From Chlorobium sp. (GTDB taxonomy: Bacteria > Bacteroidota > Chlorobiia > Chlorobiales > Chlorobiaceae): 64,000 nt of DNA. Position numbers and translations under genes: made by a program. The notes under the pieces are model-generated. The model saw only the letters and a list, made by a program, of their open reading frames with translations. It searched no databases and was not told where the DNA came from. The stretch spans positions 22,285-86,284 of the forward strand of contig JABMPC010000056.1 in NCBI GenBank assembly GCA_013203905.1, written 5' to 3'. Of this stretch, positions 20,045 to 30,304 are shown one piece after another. Position 1 is the first letter of the stretch. Each line of letters opens with the position of its first letter.

Positions 20045-20074
20045 GGATTGACTTTATCAATCCATTTCTGTTTT
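20045..20074 (+). terminator. Probable terminator after rsmG
   Basis: A 7-bp perfect stem, GGATTGA (20045-20051) with TCAATCC (20057-20063), a 5-nt loop, then a T-rich stretch ending in TTTT. It lies in the 64-nt convergent gap between rsmG and rplQ. No T-run follows on the minus strand. Confidence 0.5.
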
Positions 20075-20080
20075 CGCCGC

Positions 20081-20611
20081 CTACTCTTCTGTAGGGGTCG
20101 CCTCAGCCGCAGGAGCTTCAGGCTCTGCCGGCAGTTCAGGAGCAACAGCTGCAGCAGGGGTTGCCTTTGCGGCAGATGCTTCTGTTTTCTTCGAACCCTT
20201 GACACGCTTGGAACGATCCTGCTTAGCGGCCTTTGGAGTAGCTGCAGGTGCCTCTGCAAAGTCAACTAACTCAATCACAGCCATTTTGGCAGCATCGCCA
20301 AAACGGGGGCAAAGTTTGATAACTCTGGTATAACCGCCATTACGGCTACCGACCTTCCCTACAATTTCCTCAAAAAGAGTCTTGATGGCCTCTTTGTCGC
20401 GGATATTCTTAAAGATTTCACGCTGAGCATGAACCGTTCCCTTGCGGGCTTTGGTTATGATTTTTTCTACGACCTTCCGCGTCTCCTTGGCCTTCGCTTC
20501 GGTGGTCTCAATGCGCTTGTGAAGAATCAGCTGTGTTGAAAGGCTGCTGAGAGTCGCCTTTCTATGTGCTGCGGTTCTTCCAAGTTTTCTTGCCGGCTTA
20601 ACTTTACGCAT
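20081..20611 (-). CDS. rplQ: 50S ribosomal protein L17
   Basis: 176 aa. Residues 1 to about 120 are the L17 core ([19 protein letters not shown]). About 55 further residues form an Ala/Pro/Glu/Lys-rich, probably disordered tail, so the protein is clearly longer than the usual 120-130. Last gene of the alpha operon, 42 nt after rpoA. Confidence 0.96.
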   Translation of the reverse strand: MRKVKPARKLGRTAAHRKATLSSLSTQLILHKRIETTEAKAKETRKVVEKIITKARKGTVHAQREIFKNIRDKEAIKTLFEEIVGKVGSRNGGYTRVIKLCPRFGDAAKMAVIELVDFAEAPAATPKAAKQDRSKRVKGSKKTEASAAKATPAAAVAPELPAEPEAPAAEATPTEE

Positions 20612-20653
20612 GACTGGTTATCAATCTCAAAATTCTTAAAATAATTACCTGTA

Positions 20654-21640
20654 TCAGCCTTTCATCTGGTATTTGGTGATATCCATACCAAACTTCAGCT
20701 CAGATTTTTCAAGCTGTTCTTTCAGCTCCGTGAGCGACTTCTTGCCGAAATTCTTGTAGTTGAGCAGTTCGTCTTCCTTTCGTGAAACCAGATCGCCAAG
20801 GGAATCAATCTCCGCAAGACGAAGACAGTTGTGCGAGCGGACCGAAAGATCGAGATCCTCAATTTTGGTATTCAGAAGCTTGCGCATTGCCTCAAACTCA
20901 TCATCCTGCTGCTTGAATTCTTCTTCTGTGAACTCCTCTTCGGTCGGCGAGAAATCAGCAAAGAACGCAACATGCTCGTTGATAATGCGCCCGGCAAGGC
21001 TTATGGAATCGTCAGGCGTAATGGATCCATCAGTTTCAACATCCAGCACCATTTTTTCATAATCGGTGCGCTGTCCCACACGAGTGTTCTCAACAGCAAC
21101 CTTCACATTCCTGATAGGAGTAAAGATGGCATCAATTGCTATATACCCTATTGGCATGCTTTCAGGACGGTTTTCCTCTGCCGGAGTGTATCCACGACCG
21201 CGCCCGACGAACACATCAATATTGAGTGTGGAGCCCTCATTGACAGTTGCAATGTGGAGATCCTTGTTCAGTACCTCAAACTCACCCTCCATAGGAACAA
21301 TATCACCGGCGGTAAAATCCTTCGGCCCGGTAATCGTCAGCGTTGTCTTGCAGCTGCGCTTGCAGGTAGAACGGAAGCGAACCTTTTTCAGGTTCAGCAC
21401 AATCTCGGGAACATCCTCGCGAACACCCTCAATTGCTGAAAATTCATGGAACACACCCTCGACCTTAATGCCCGTAATTGCAGTTCCGGGTAGGGATGCA
21501 AGCAGAACACGGCGCATCATGTTGCCAAGAGTCACACCATAACCCCGTTCCAGCGGCTGCGCCACAAAACGACCAAAATAATCGGTATGCGTCGGCTCAT
21601 CGACCTCTATTTTCGCAGGCATCTGCATCTGGTATATCAT
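20654..21640 (-). CDS. rpoA: RNA polymerase alpha subunit
   Basis: 328 aa. The N-terminal assembly domain (1 to about 230) contains the [13 protein letters not shown] block. A Glu-rich linker (about 225-250) leads to the C-terminal DNA-binding domain with [11 protein letters not shown] and [13 protein letters not shown]. Normal length and location. Confidence 0.98.
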   Translation of the reverse strand: MIYQMQMPAKIEVDEPTHTDYFGRFVAQPLERGYGVTLGNMMRRVLLASLPGTAITGIKVEGVFHEFSAIEGVREDVPEIVLNLKKVRFRSTCKRSCKTTLTITGPKDFTAGDIVPMEGEFEVLNKDLHIATVNEGSTLNIDVFVGRGRGYTPAEENRPESMPIGYIAIDAIFTPIRNVKVAVENTRVGQRTDYEKMVLDVETDGSITPDDSISLAGRIINEHVAFFADFSPTEEEFTEEEFKQQDDEFEAMRKLLNTKIEDLDLSVRSHNCLRLAEIDSLGDLVSRKEDELLNYKNFGKKSLTELKEQLEKSELKFGMDITKYQMKG

Positions 21641-21668
21641 AGTCTTTATGCCTTATAATTCATTAAAG

Positions 21669-22280
21669 TCACTTTGAGTACAACTCAACAACCAACTGTT
21701 CGTTAAACGGCTCCTGCACATCAACCCGCTCGGGTACAGCGAGGAAAACCGCTTTCTGATTAGCCTTATCAACCTGAATCCATGAAGGGATTCTGGCATC
21801 CGGGGTTTTGCTGAGGGCATCGGAAACAGCACTCATATTCTTGCTTTTCGGGCGAAACTCAATAAGGTCGCCAGGAGAGACCATGTAGGAAGGGATATTG
21901 ACCTTTTTCCCATTGACAAGAAGATGTCCGTGTGATACCAGCTGTCTTGATCCTGCCCGTGAAGGAGCAAATCCGGCTCTGAAAACCACATTATCAAAAC
22001 GGCGCTCAATAAGCCTCACAAGGTTGTCGCCGGTGACTCCGCGCTGTGAAACCGCCTTCTTGTAATAGTTCCTGAACTGCTTTTCAAGAATGCCGTAGAG
22101 GTACTTCATTTTCTGCTTCTCTCTCAGCTGCAGCGCATACTCAGAAACTTTTGATCTCCGGCCCTGACCGTGCTGTCCGGGAGCGAAGGGGCGCCGTTCC
22201 ATGTATTTTTCTGCCTTGGGCGTAAGAGCAATGCCCAGCCTGCGGGATACTTTTGTTATTGAGCCTCTGAATCGTGCCAT
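21669..22280 (-). CDS. rpsD: 30S ribosomal protein S4
   Basis: 203 aa with the S4 RNA-binding domain at about 92-155 ([33 protein letters not shown]). No Cys residues are present, so this is the zinc-free form. Early assembly protein of the 30S subunit. Confidence 0.98.
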   Translation of the reverse strand: MARFRGSITKVSRRLGIALTPKAEKYMERRPFAPGQHGQGRRSKVSEYALQLREKQKMKYLYGILEKQFRNYYKKAVSQRGVTGDNLVRLIERRFDNVVFRAGFAPSRAGSRQLVSHGHLLVNGKKVNIPSYMVSPGDLIEFRPKSKNMSAVSDALSKTPDARIPSWIQVDKANQKAVFLAVPERVDVQEPFNEQLVVELYSK

Positions 22281-22322
22281 ATGTCAATTACTGTCATTGA
22301 ATATTCTGTGAATGTATATCTG

Positions 22323-22706
22323 TCAGACCCGCCTGCGCTTCGGAGGGCGGCAGCCGTTATGCGGCAGCGGGGTAATATCCTTAATGGTCCGGACTTCAAG
22401 CCCAACACCCTGCAATGCGCGAATGGCTGCATCACGGCCGGCTCCGGGTCCCTTGATGAACACATCGACATGGCGCATACCCAAGCCGTATGCCTCTTTA
22501 GCTGCAGCCTCGGAGGTCACCTGCGACGCATACGGGGTATTCTTCTTGGATCCCCTGAAGCCATTCTTACCGGCACTTGACCAGGAGACGGTATTCCCCT
22601 GAACATCAGTAATGGTAATCATGATATTGTTGAACGATGCCTTGATATGAACAGCACCTTCAGGAGTAACCTTTACTTTCTTCTTTTTCCTGCTCGTTGT
22701 AGCCAT
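22323..22706 (-). CDS. rpsK: 30S ribosomal protein S11
   Basis: 127 aa with the family blocks [15 protein letters not shown] and [13 protein letters not shown]. The C-terminal segment [17 protein letters not shown] is intact. Lies in the platform of the small subunit. Confidence 0.98.
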   Translation of the reverse strand: MATTSRKKKKVKVTPEGAVHIKASFNNIMITITDVQGNTVSWSSAGKNGFRGSKKNTPYASQVTSEAAAKEAYGLGMRHVDVFIKGPGAGRDAAIRALQGVGLEVRTIKDITPLPHNGCRPPKRRRV

Positions 22707-22755
22707 GAATTATGAACTCTTTAGTCTCGAAGTTTTTTTATGCCTTGATCACCAC

Positions 22756-23133
22756 TTACTTCCTGGCCGCCTTTTTCTTGCCGGCAACAGTCTTGCGCTT
22801 ACCTTTTCTCGTCCTTGCATTGGTCTGTGTATTCTGTCCACGAACCGGCAGCGAGCGACGGTGACGAAGACCCCTATAGCACCCTACATCCATAAGACGC
22901 TTAATGGAAAGCTGCTGCTCACCACGAGCCTGACCTTCAACCTTGTACTCTTCGGCAATAAGCTCACGAATTGAATGCGCCTCAGCGTCGTTCAACTCCG
23001 AAATCTTCCTGTCGGGAGCAATACCAGTTCTCTGAAGAATGGTTTTTGCAGTTGTTTTCCCAATGCCGTATACATGCGTCAAGGCTATGACTGCATGTTT
23101 GTTGAGCGGCAGATTTACACCAGCTATCCTCAT
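22756..23133 (-). CDS. rpsM: 30S ribosomal protein S13
   Basis: 125 aa. MRIAGVNLP start, helix-two-turn-helix region [26 protein letters not shown] loop and a basic C-terminal tail. Contacts the P-site tRNA and the 50S head bridge. Confidence 0.98.
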   Translation of the reverse strand: MRIAGVNLPLNKHAVIALTHVYGIGKTTAKTILQRTGIAPDRKISELNDAEAHSIRELIAEEYKVEGQARGEQQLSIKRLMDVGCYRGLRHRRSLPVRGQNTQTNARTRKGKRKTVAGKKKAARK

Positions 23134-23169
23134 ATTCTCTTATAAAGTTCTATTGATTAATCCCGGAAA

Positions 23170-23286
23170 TCAACCCTGGCGCTGTTTGTGGCTCGGGTTC
23201 ACCTTGCAGATGACAAACCGCTTGCCTTTGCGCTTGATGATGCGGCAATGCTCGCACCTTTTTTTGATCGATGAATATACTTTCAT
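23170..23286 (-). CDS. rpmJ: 50S ribosomal protein L36
   Basis: 38 aa read directly from the minus strand, beginning [11 protein letters not shown] and ending HKQRQG. It is the zinc-binding form, with Cys 11, 14 and 27 and His 33. Lies in the usual place between infA and rpsM. Confidence 0.96.
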
Positions 23287-23397
23287 AGTAAACCCCACAT
23301 GCAAGAATTAAACCTGACTGAACGCAAAATCTGAAAAGGCATGTAATGTAACAAATAATGATAAAAGAATCAATACGCTGCCATGCGATTTCACACT

Positions 23398-23616
23398 TTA
23401 TTTGTAACGGTATGTGATTCGACCTTTTGAGATATCGTAAGGTGAAATCTGGACTTTTACTTTGTCACCGGGAAGAATGCGGATGTAGTGCATCCTGATT
23501 TTTCCGGAAACATGGGCAAGCACCACCAGCCCATTTTCAAGCTCAACCTTGAACTGCGCATTCGGCAGTGCCTCAAGGATAACGCCTTCAATTTCAATTG
23601 ATTCTTCCTTCGCCAA
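23398..23616 (-). CDS. infA: Translation initiation factor IF-1
   Basis: 72 aa OB-fold protein ([13 protein letters not shown] to [10 protein letters not shown]). The start codon is TTG. It is supported by AAGGAG about 9 nt upstream and by alignment with family N-termini. A rare start codon on an initiation factor may limit its own synthesis; that is inference. The 111-nt gap to rpmJ is AT-rich without an obvious signal. Confidence 0.96.
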   Translation of the reverse strand: MAKEESIEIEGVILEALPNAQFKVELENGLVVLAHVSGKIRMHYIRILPGDKVKVQISPYDISKGRITYRYK

Positions 23617-23652
23617 AACAGTTGCTCCTTTATGCTCTTTTGAATGGTTCCT

Positions 23653-24450
23653 TCAAGCGCTCACGGAACCAAGAAATGAACGGGTCAGTATTTCTGCCTC
23701 TCCGCTCCTTACAACAATTGTATGCTCAAAATGCGCTGAGGGCTTCCCATCCTCCGTCACCGCAACCCAGCCACCCCGACGACTCACCGCATTGCGTGAA
23801 CGGCCGAGAGCTATCATGGGCTCAATAGCTAAAGTCATCCCCTCACGAAGAAGAGGTCCGGTTCCTTTTCTTCCATAATTGGGAACCGGAGGGTCTTCAT
23901 GCAGTTCGCTGCCAATACCATGACCGACCATGTTCTCAATAACACTAAAGTGATGTGAACGGGCATGCTGCTCCACTGCGGCGGAAATATCATGGAGCCT
24001 GTTGCCGGCAACAGCCATGGAAATTCCTTTCATCAGGCTTTCCCGGGTAACATCAACCAGCTGCTGCACTTTTTCATCAATCTCCCCAAGAACAAAAGTT
24101 CTGGCTGAATCACCGTGATAGCCGCCTTTATAGGCCCCACAGTCCACGGAAACTATATCCCCCTCCTTGATCACCCTCTTTTTTGTTGGCACCCCATGTA
24201 CAACCTCTTCATTGAGGGATACACAGAGCGTAGCGGGATATGGTGTCACATCAGGATCTCCCTTGGGAGCATAATTAAGAAAGCTCGGTACTGCCTGATG
24301 ACTGCGGATAAACGCTTCCGCCATCTCGTCAAGCTGCAAGGTGGTCATTCCAGGCCTTATTTCCGTTTCCAGCATATCAAGGGTTTTGGCAACAATGGCC
24401 CCTGCCTCCCTCATCAATTCAATTTCGCGCTCACTTTTAATGCTGATCAT
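23653..24450 (-). CDS. map: Methionine aminopeptidase, type I
   Basis: 265 aa from the ATG at 24450 (an in-frame TTG lies just before it), with AAAGGATGG about 7 nt upstream. The pita-bread fold shows its metal and substrate residues: His in EEVVHGVP, Asp in SVDCGAY and HGDSART, His in GHGIGSELHE, Glu in AIEPM and HFEHT. Removes N-terminal Met from new proteins. Confidence 0.97.
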   Translation of the reverse strand: MISIKSEREIELMREAGAIVAKTLDMLETEIRPGMTTLQLDEMAEAFIRSHQAVPSFLNYAPKGDPDVTPYPATLCVSLNEEVVHGVPTKKRVIKEGDIVSVDCGAYKGGYHGDSARTFVLGEIDEKVQQLVDVTRESLMKGISMAVAGNRLHDISAAVEQHARSHHFSVIENMVGHGIGSELHEDPPVPNYGRKGTGPLLREGMTLAIEPMIALGRSRNAVSRRGGWVAVTEDGKPSAHFEHTIVVRSGEAEILTRSFLGSVSA

Positions 24451-24464
24451 CAAAGCACCATCCT

Positions 24465-25796
24465 TTAACGGCCCTGACGGCCGCGTGTCTTACCGGACTT
24501 CATAAACCCGTCATAATGACGCATCAGCAGATGGCTTTCCACCTGTTGAAGAGTATCAAGTCCTACGCCCACTATAATCAGCAAGCTCGTTCCGCCAAAA
24601 AATTGTGCAAATCCCGGCGTCACATTGGCGAACTTCGTCAGGAAAGTCGGGAGGACCGCTATAAGAGCAAGCGATACTGCGCCCGGAAGGGTTATGCGTG
24701 TAAGAATATTGTCTATGAAATCAGCCGTGCTCTTTCCCGGCCTTACACCAGGTATGAAGCCCCCCTGCCGCCGCATGGTATCGGCAACTTCCTTGGGGTT
24801 GAAAGCGATGGCTGTGTAGAAATAGGTAAAAAACAGAATCATTGTACCAAACATCAGCGCATACCACCATGAATCGTATGCAAAGATGGAAGACATTGAC
24901 TGCATCACCTCATTATCGGGGAAAAAGGAGAGAAATGTGCCGGGAAGGAACATGATCGACTGGGCGAAAATGATAGGCATCACGCCAGCAGTGTTGATCT
25001 TCATGGGAATGTACTGCGTGCCACCTCCATATACCTTTCTGCCGACCACTCTCTTTGCGTGCTGCACAGGAACCCTGCGGGTACCTACAGTCAAAACCAC
25101 AACAAAAGCAACAATAGCAACCATCATAGCAAGGATGATGACCTCAATGATCCAGTTTTTGCTGCCAAGGGATACCGAACGGAACTCCGCAACAAGCGAC
25201 TGAGGGAAAGCCGCAAGTATGCCAATCATGATAATCAGAGAAATGCCGTTGCCGATACCCTGTTCCGTTATGCGCTCTCCCAGCCACATAACAAAAACAG
25301 TAGATGCTGTAAGAATTATGACAGCACTGAACGAGAAGAAGAGTCCGGGATCAGGTACAACCGCCTGACCGAATGAGGCCGGGCTTGAAAGGCTGACGCT
25401 GACACCCCATGCCTGAAGTGAGGCAATGAGTACCGTCCCGAAACGGGTCATCTGGTTGATTTTCTGTCGCCCTTCCTCACCCTCTTTCTGAAGCTTCTGG
25501 AAATACGGAGTTACCGCTCCAAGCAGCTGGATGATTATGGATGCGGAGATGTAAGGCATGATGCCGAGCGAAAAAATGGATGCCCGTGCGAATGCACCAC
25601 CTACAAAAAGATCAAAAAGACCAAAAAGGTCATTTGAATGAGAGTTCGATGCCCCCGCTACAAGCGAGGCATCTACACCCGGTATGGTTATGTGCGAACC
25701 AAGCCTATACACAAAGAGCAGGAGGAGCGTATAAAGAATCCGCTGACGGAGTTCAGGGATTTTGTTGATGTTCTTTATACTTTCTGTGAGCTTCAT
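24465..25796 (-). CDS. secY: Protein translocase subunit SecY
   Basis: 443 aa with about ten membrane segments. N-terminal IPELRQRILYTLL, cytoplasmic loop KRVVGRKVYGGGTQYIPMK (about 240-258), and PGKSTADF near residue 356. Channel of the Sec machinery. In the standard rplO-secY-map order. Confidence 0.98.
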   Translation of the reverse strand: MKLTESIKNINKIPELRQRILYTLLLLFVYRLGSHITIPGVDASLVAGASNSHSNDLFGLFDLFVGGAFARASIFSLGIMPYISASIIIQLLGAVTPYFQKLQKEGEEGRQKINQMTRFGTVLIASLQAWGVSVSLSSPASFGQAVVPDPGLFFSFSAVIILTASTVFVMWLGERITEQGIGNGISLIIMIGILAAFPQSLVAEFRSVSLGSKNWIIEVIILAMMVAIVAFVVVLTVGTRRVPVQHAKRVVGRKVYGGGTQYIPMKINTAGVMPIIFAQSIMFLPGTFLSFFPDNEVMQSMSSIFAYDSWWYALMFGTMILFFTYFYTAIAFNPKEVADTMRRQGGFIPGVRPGKSTADFIDNILTRITLPGAVSLALIAVLPTFLTKFANVTPGFAQFFGGTSLLIIVGVGLDTLQQVESHLLMRHYDGFMKSGKTRGRQGR

Positions 25797-25815
25797 GGGT
25801 TTTGCTTGGATCAGT

Positions 25816-26373
25816 TCAGGACTTTTTCACTTTCGGCTTGACAACCTTAACCACTTTTGCCTTCGGCTTGAGCAGTGCTTCGTCAACGGAAAGGTCTTTC
25901 ACTCTGGCAGCCTCCTGAAGGGTACGCTCAGCCTTAACCACTGTTCCGCCAGCCGCAATAATTTTCTCTTCAGCTGATTTGCTGAAAGCATGTGCGGTAA
26001 TGGTAATGGCGGCAGTTATTTCGCCGTTGCCAAGAACCTTGAAATACTCGCTGTTCGAGGCGTGACAGAGGTTTTTAAGATCAAGAATACCGATCTCTTT
26101 TCCCACAGCTTCAATCTCAATCCAACGCTCAATCTGCGAAAGATTGACTGTTGTGACAGGTTTTCTGTCAATTGGAGTGAAACCAAACTTCGGAAGTCTC
26201 CGGTAGACAGGAATCTGACCGCCCTCATTGATAGGGCGTTTGTAGCCGCTGCGCGACTGCTGTCCTTTGTTGCCTTTCCCGGCGGTAGTGCCGTTGCCGG
26301 TTCCCTGACCGCGACCGACTCTTTTTTTTGTTTTTACCGCGCCTTTTGCAGGACGAAGTGAACTTAAATCCAT
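25816..26373 (-). CDS. rplO: 50S ribosomal protein L15
   Basis: 185 aa from the ATG at 26373 (MDLSSLRPAKGA); an upstream in-frame ATG overlaps rpmD and is less likely. The N-terminal GRGQGTGNGTTAGKGNKGQ block is typical. The C-terminus has a Lys/Val-rich extension, making the protein longer than the usual 145-150. Confidence 0.96.
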   Translation of the reverse strand: MDLSSLRPAKGAVKTKKRVGRGQGTGNGTTAGKGNKGQQSRSGYKRPINEGGQIPVYRRLPKFGFTPIDRKPVTTVNLSQIERWIEIEAVGKEIGILDLKNLCHASNSEYFKVLGNGEITAAITITAHAFSKSAEEKIIAAGGTVVKAERTLQEAARVKDLSVDEALLKPKAKVVKVVKPKVKKS

Positions 26374-26407
26374 TGTTTCAATTCCCGACTTGCTATTAGT
26401 AAAAATC

Positions 26408-26593
26408 TCAGACTTCCTCAACCTTCACAAGGTGCTGTACAACTCTGATCTGCCCTTTGGTGCATGCATTGTCCTTCTTCTCAACCGAGTGGTTAGGCCG
26501 CCCAAGTCCTAAAGACTGAATGGTGGCTTTCTGCTTCTTGGTTCCGCCGATAATGCTGCGTACCTGCGTAATCTTTATTTTTTTATCACTCAT
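26408..26593 (-). CDS. rpmD: 50S ribosomal protein L30
   Basis: 61 aa (MSDKKIKITQVRS to LVKVEEV) from the ATG at 26593. Contains the family block SIIGGTKKQKATIQSLGLG. Normal length and position between rpsE and rplO. Confidence 0.95.
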   Translation of the reverse strand: MSDKKIKITQVRSIIGGTKKQKATIQSLGLGRPNHSVEKKDNACTKGQIRVVQHLVKVEEV

Positions 26594-26612
26594 GATCGCA
26601 ATTTCCATCAGT

Positions 26613-27131
26613 TTAGCTTTCAAAAACCTCTTGCAGGCTCTTCGACCTTCTTTCAGCAACATCATTGGCATCGGAAATGCTTTTCAGACCCTTGATAGCC
26701 GCTTTCACCACATTGTGGGGATTAGAGGAACCGAGAGATTTGGTCAGCACATCACGAACACCTGCCATTTCCAGAACAGCACGAACTGCACCTCCGGCAA
26801 TAAGTCCGGTACCCGGTGTTGCAGGCTTCATAAGCACTTTGGCAGATCCATATTTAGCAATAATCTGGTGCGGAATGGTCCCTTTAATAATAGGAACTTT
26901 CACCACATTTTTCTTGCCGTCCTCAACTCCTTTGGCAATGGCATCCTGAACCTCGTTGGCCTTTCCAAGGCCATAGCCTACATGGCCCTCTTTATCACCG
27001 ACAACCACAATCGCGTTGAAACCGAACCGTTTTCCACCCTTCACAACCTTGGCGGTTCTGTTGATATGGACAAGCTTTTCCTTCAGGTTGAGCTCTCCGG
27101 GCCGGATACTTTTAGCAGATGTTTTCGACAT
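26613..27131 (-). CDS. rpsE: 30S ribosomal protein S5
   Basis: 172 aa. Double-stranded RNA-binding domain [20 protein letters not shown] (about 20-39) and the C-terminal domain [19 protein letters not shown]. Important for decoding accuracy. Confidence 0.98.
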   Translation of the reverse strand: MSKTSAKSIRPGELNLKEKLVHINRTAKVVKGGKRFGFNAIVVVGDKEGHVGYGLGKANEVQDAIAKGVEDGKKNVVKVPIIKGTIPHQIIAKYGSAKVLMKPATPGTGLIAGGAVRAVLEMAGVRDVLTKSLGSSNPHNVVKAAIKGLKSISDANDVAERRSKSLQEVFES

Positions 27132-27152
27132 GTATCGTTCTCATTGAGATGT

Positions 27153-27512
27153 TTAAAAGATCAGTCCTGCTTCCCGAGCACCATCAGCCAATGCCTTGAC
27201 CCTGCCATGATACCGAAATCCATTCCTGTCAAATACTACTGTTGTAATTCCTTTAGCTATGGCTTTTTCGCCAATCTGACGGCCAACCGTACGGCAGACC
27301 TCTACACCCGCACCTTTCAGTTCCTTATTCTCTTTTGACATGCTCGACACAGCAAGAATAGTTGTGCTGCCGCTGTCGTCAATCAGTTGAGCGTAAATCT
27401 GCGAAAGGCTTCTGTAGATGCAAAGCCTCGGTTTGGCTGAAGTTCCTGCTACCGCAGTCCTGCTTCTGTCCTTGATTTTCTGCCTCCGTGAGGCCTTGTC
27501 GATCTGACTCAT
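27153..27512 (-). CDS. rplR: 50S ribosomal protein L18
   Basis: 119 aa. Basic N-terminus, [18 protein letters not shown] block, [26 protein letters not shown] at the C-terminal end. Binds 5S rRNA. Confidence 0.98.
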   Translation of the reverse strand: MSQIDKASRRQKIKDRSRTAVAGTSAKPRLCIYRSLSQIYAQLIDDSGSTTILAVSSMSKENKELKGAGVEVCRTVGRQIGEKAIAKGITTVVFDRNGFRYHGRVKALADGAREAGLIF

Positions 27513-27564
27513 TCTCTTCGCTGGGTTGTATATGGTTAGTGACTTGTCTGGTCAGGAATGCCGA

Positions 27565-28104
27565 TTACTTGCCGGCAGCCTTTCCTTCCTTGCGGCGGAT
27601 AACTTCACCTTCGTACTTGATACCCTTGCCACGATAGGGCTCTGGCTTCCTGAATGAACGGATCTTCGCGGCAACCTGGCCGATGAGGGCCTTGTCGATT
27701 CCGCTGACAAGAACAGTTACAGGATCAGGAGTTTCAAGCTTTACGCCTTCAGGAGCCTTGAAATAGATCATATGTGAATAACCAAGCGTGAGGGCCAGAA
27801 GGTCACCCTTCATTTCAGCGCGGAATCCAACACCGGCAATCTCCAGTTTTCTGGTAAACCCTTTCGTCACACCCTCTATCATATTGCTGAGAAGCATGCG
27901 GTACAGGCCATGCATCGCTCTTGCGCGTTTGCTGTCGTTGATTCTCTCAACCCTGACCAATCCCTCTTCCTGCAACACATTCACCTCTTCAACAAGAGCC
28001 TGCTCGAGAACGCCTTTGGGTCCTGAAACCCGAAGATTCCCTTCACTGATTTCCAGCTTGGCCTCTTTGGCGAGGGCTATGGGCATTTTTCCAATTCTTG
28101 ACAT
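27565..28104 (-). CDS. rplF: 50S ribosomal protein L6
   Basis: 179 aa. Two L6 domains, ending in the signature PEPYRGKGIKYEGEVIRRKEGK. Normal length. Confidence 0.98.
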   Translation of the reverse strand: MSRIGKMPIALAKEAKLEISEGNLRVSGPKGVLEQALVEEVNVLQEEGLVRVERINDSKRARAMHGLYRMLLSNMIEGVTKGFTRKLEIAGVGFRAEMKGDLLALTLGYSHMIYFKAPEGVKLETPDPVTVLVSGIDKALIGQVAAKIRSFRKPEPYRGKGIKYEGEVIRRKEGKAAGK

Positions 28105-28131
28105 GATATTCTCTCTGTAGGACTTGTGAAA

Positions 28132-28527
28132 TTAATAGATACGGAACAGGATTTCACCACCAACACCCTGCTCTCTGGCCTCTTTGTCGGTAATCACCCC
28201 TTTGGATGTCGAGATGATGTAGAGTCCGAGTCCACCGAGATATTTCTTGATGTCTTTGCCCTCATACATACGCCTTCCGGGACGGCTCACACGGGTAATC
28301 TCCTTGATAGAGGGAACGCCGGCAGCTGTATACTTCATATCAACGCGAATGATGGGAAACTTCTCGGTTGTAATGACCGTAAAGGCCTTGATGTAGCCTT
28401 TTTCCAGAAGAAGCTTGGAGATATTCTCCCGAAGCTTTGAGTACGGAATGTCGGTTGTTTTATTTTTTGCTCTCCCCGCATTTCTGAGGCGGGTGATATA
28501 ATCGGCAATTGAATCCGTTACAGGCAT
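28132..28527 (-). CDS. rpsH: 30S ribosomal protein S8
   Basis: 131 aa. [17 protein letters not shown] start and the RNA-binding C-terminal region [14 protein letters not shown]8 often represses its own spc operon in other bacteria; no target site was identified here. Confidence 0.98.
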   Translation of the reverse strand: MPVTDSIADYITRLRNAGRAKNKTTDIPYSKLRENISKLLLEKGYIKAFTVITTEKFPIIRVDMKYTAAGVPSIKEITRVSRPGRRMYEGKDIKKYLGGLGLYIISTSKGVITDKEAREQGVGGEILFRIY

Positions 28528-28589
28528 AGCGAACCTTGGTTACTTTCAAAAATGGACAAAGACCTCTCTTGGTTGAACTGCAGGCCGTG

Positions 28590-28859
28590 TTACCAGCTTG
28601 CTTTCTTCACTCCCGGCAGCTTGCCTTCAAGGGCGAGCTTACGGAACATATGGCGGCACAGGCCGAATTTCTCATAAACACCGCGTCCCCTTCCGGTAAG
28701 AACACAGCGGTTCCTGACTCTGGAGGCGGAACTGTCGCGGGGGAGTTTGCGAAGGGCTTCGTAATCTCCTGCCTTCAGCAGCTCCTCACGCTTTGCGGCA
28801 TACTTTTCCACAAGCCGTTTCCGCTTTTCATTTCTTGCTACAACACTTTTCTTGGCCAT
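28590..28859 (-). CDS. rpsN: 30S ribosomal protein S14 (long, zinc-free form)
   Basis: 89 aa from the ATG at 28859 ([13 protein letters not shown]). It has only two Cys and lacks the CxxC pairs of the short 61-aa zinc form, so it is the zinc-independent type. C-terminal block [28 protein letters not shown] ending intact. Confidence 0.96.
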   Translation of the reverse strand: MAKKSVVARNEKRKRLVEKYAAKREELLKAGDYEALRKLPRDSSASRVRNRCVLTGRGRGVYEKFGLCRHMFRKLALEGKLPGVKKASW

Positions 28860-28875
28860 CGTTCTTGTGTATTGA

Positions 28876-29472
28876 TTAGTTGTTCTTCTTTTTAAACGGC
28901 ATGCCAAGCTCACTGAGCAGCACAAATGCCTCTTCGTCGGTTGTTGCCGAGGTAACAAAACTAATGTCCATTCCCTGAATGCGCGGAACCTTATCGATAT
29001 CTATTTCAGGAAAAATGATTTGCTCGCGTACTCCGACGGTGTAATTGCCACGCCCGTCAAAACTGGTGTCGGGCAAGCCACGGAAATCACGGATCCTGGG
29101 AACAGCAATACTGACAAAACGGTCAAAAAACTCATACATCGCTTTTCTGCGCAGCGTCACCCGGCATCCGATAGCCTGGCCCTCACGGAGCTTGAAATTT
29201 GAAATAGCCTTTTTGGACTTACGGATCTGTGGCTTCTGGCCGGTAATCTGTGATAGTTCCTGTAGAGCGGTCTCAAGAAGTTTCGGCTCTGAAGCCGCCT
29301 CACCAACACCGATGTTGATGGAAATCTTCTTTAGTTTCGGCACATTCATGACATTGTCATACTTGAATCGCTCTGTCATTGCCGGGACTACCTTCTCATG
29401 ATACAAGGACTGTAGCCTTGCCAGGGTCGGTGCTGCAGCAGGTACAGCCGCCTCTTCTTTGTTCTGGGCCAT
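28876..29472 (-). CDS. rplE: 50S ribosomal protein L5
   Basis: 198 aa. An Ala-rich N-terminal extension of about 15 residues precedes the L5 core ([38 protein letters not shown]). Binds 5S rRNA and the P-site tRNA. Confidence 0.97.
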   Translation of the reverse strand: MAQNKEEAAVPAAAPTLARLQSLYHEKVVPAMTERFKYDNVMNVPKLKKISINIGVGEAASEPKLLETALQELSQITGQKPQIRKSKKAISNFKLREGQAIGCRVTLRRKAMYEFFDRFVSIAVPRIRDFRGLPDTSFDGRGNYTVGVREQIIFPEIDIDKVPRIQGMDISFVTSATTDEEAFVLLSELGMPFKKKNN

Positions 29473-29531
29473 GGTGTTCTGGTGTCAATTTGCCAGGATG
29501 GTCTTGGTCATCCTGTCTTTGTTGGAAATAC

Positions 29532-29774
29532 TCAGCCCTTCTTCACATTGGAAGCGTGAACCGGAAACTCTCTCTCAATAATCTGTCCCTGGGGGCTGCT
29601 CTGAGTCGGACGCATGTGGCGCTTGCGGATGTTCACGCCCTCAACAATAACGCGACCTTTTATCGGATATACCCTCAGAACCTTTCCGCTCTTTCCTTTG
29701 TCATTGCCGCTGATGACCGTCACCATGTCATTCTTCTTGACATGTACTTTGACTTTTTTAACGCCTGTTTTCAT
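29532..29774 (-). CDS. rplX: 50S ribosomal protein L24
   Basis: 80 aa, on the short side for L24. KOW motif at about 15-40 ([20 protein letters not shown]). The protein nucleates 50S assembly. A tRNA gene lies directly upstream in the same orientation. Confidence 0.95.
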   Translation of the reverse strand: MKTGVKKVKVHVKKNDMVTVISGNDKGKSGKVLRVYPIKGRVIVEGVNIRKRHMRPTQSSPQGQIIEREFPVHASNVKKG

Positions 29775-29807
29775 TTTTGACCTGTATGATGTTATTCATA
29801 AATCCTG

Positions 29808-29880
29808 AGCGGGAGACGAGACTCGAACTCGCGACCAACAGCTTGGAAGGCTGTGACTCTACCAACTGAGTTACTCCCGC
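29808..29880 (-). tRNA. tRNA-Gly (anticodon UCC)
   Basis: 73 nt read leftward. Acceptor stem GCGGGAG with CTCCCGC and discriminator U, D-stem ACTC/GAGT, anticodon stem ACAGC/GCUGU with loop CUUCCAA, and T-arm GCGAG-UUCGAGU-CUCGU. CCA is not encoded. It sits between rplN and rplX on the same strand as the ribosomal-protein operon, so it is probably cut out of the long mRNA. Confidence 0.96.
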
Positions 29881-29893
29881 CTGCTTTTGCGCC

Positions 29894-30262
29894 TCAAAGA
29901 ACCTCTGGCGCGAGCGAAACAATCTTCATATACTTCCTGTCGCGAAGCTCTCTGGCAACTGGTCCGAAAATACGCGTACCTCTTGGCTCGCCCTGTGCGT
30001 TGAGCAAAACAACTGCATTCTCATCGAAACGGATATATGATCCGTCCTTACGGCGCAGCTCCTTTGCGCAGCGAACCACAACGGCCTTGCAGACCTCTTT
30101 TTTCTTAACCACGCCTCCCGGCACAGCCGCTTTTACCGATACGATGACCTGGTCTCCCAGGGAAGCATATCTCCTGCCGGTTCCGCCGAACACATGAATA
30201 CAGCGGACCTTTTTTGCGCCACTGTTATCGGCAACAACCAGGTTGGTTTCTTTCTGGATCAT
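29894..30262 (-). CDS. rplN: 50S ribosomal protein L14
   Basis: 122 aa. [18 protein letters not shown] start and [15 protein letters not shown] block. Complete and ordinary. First gene of the spc-type segment, followed by the tRNA-Gly. Confidence 0.98.
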   Translation of the reverse strand: MIQKETNLVVADNSGAKKVRCIHVFGGTGRRYASLGDQVIVSVKAAVPGGVVKKKEVCKAVVVRCAKELRRKDGSYIRFDENAVVLLNAQGEPRGTRIFGPVARELRDRKYMKIVSLAPEVL

Positions 30263-30304
30263 CCTGTTTCAAACTTTATTGAGGTGTATGAATACTGGTC
30301 TCTC

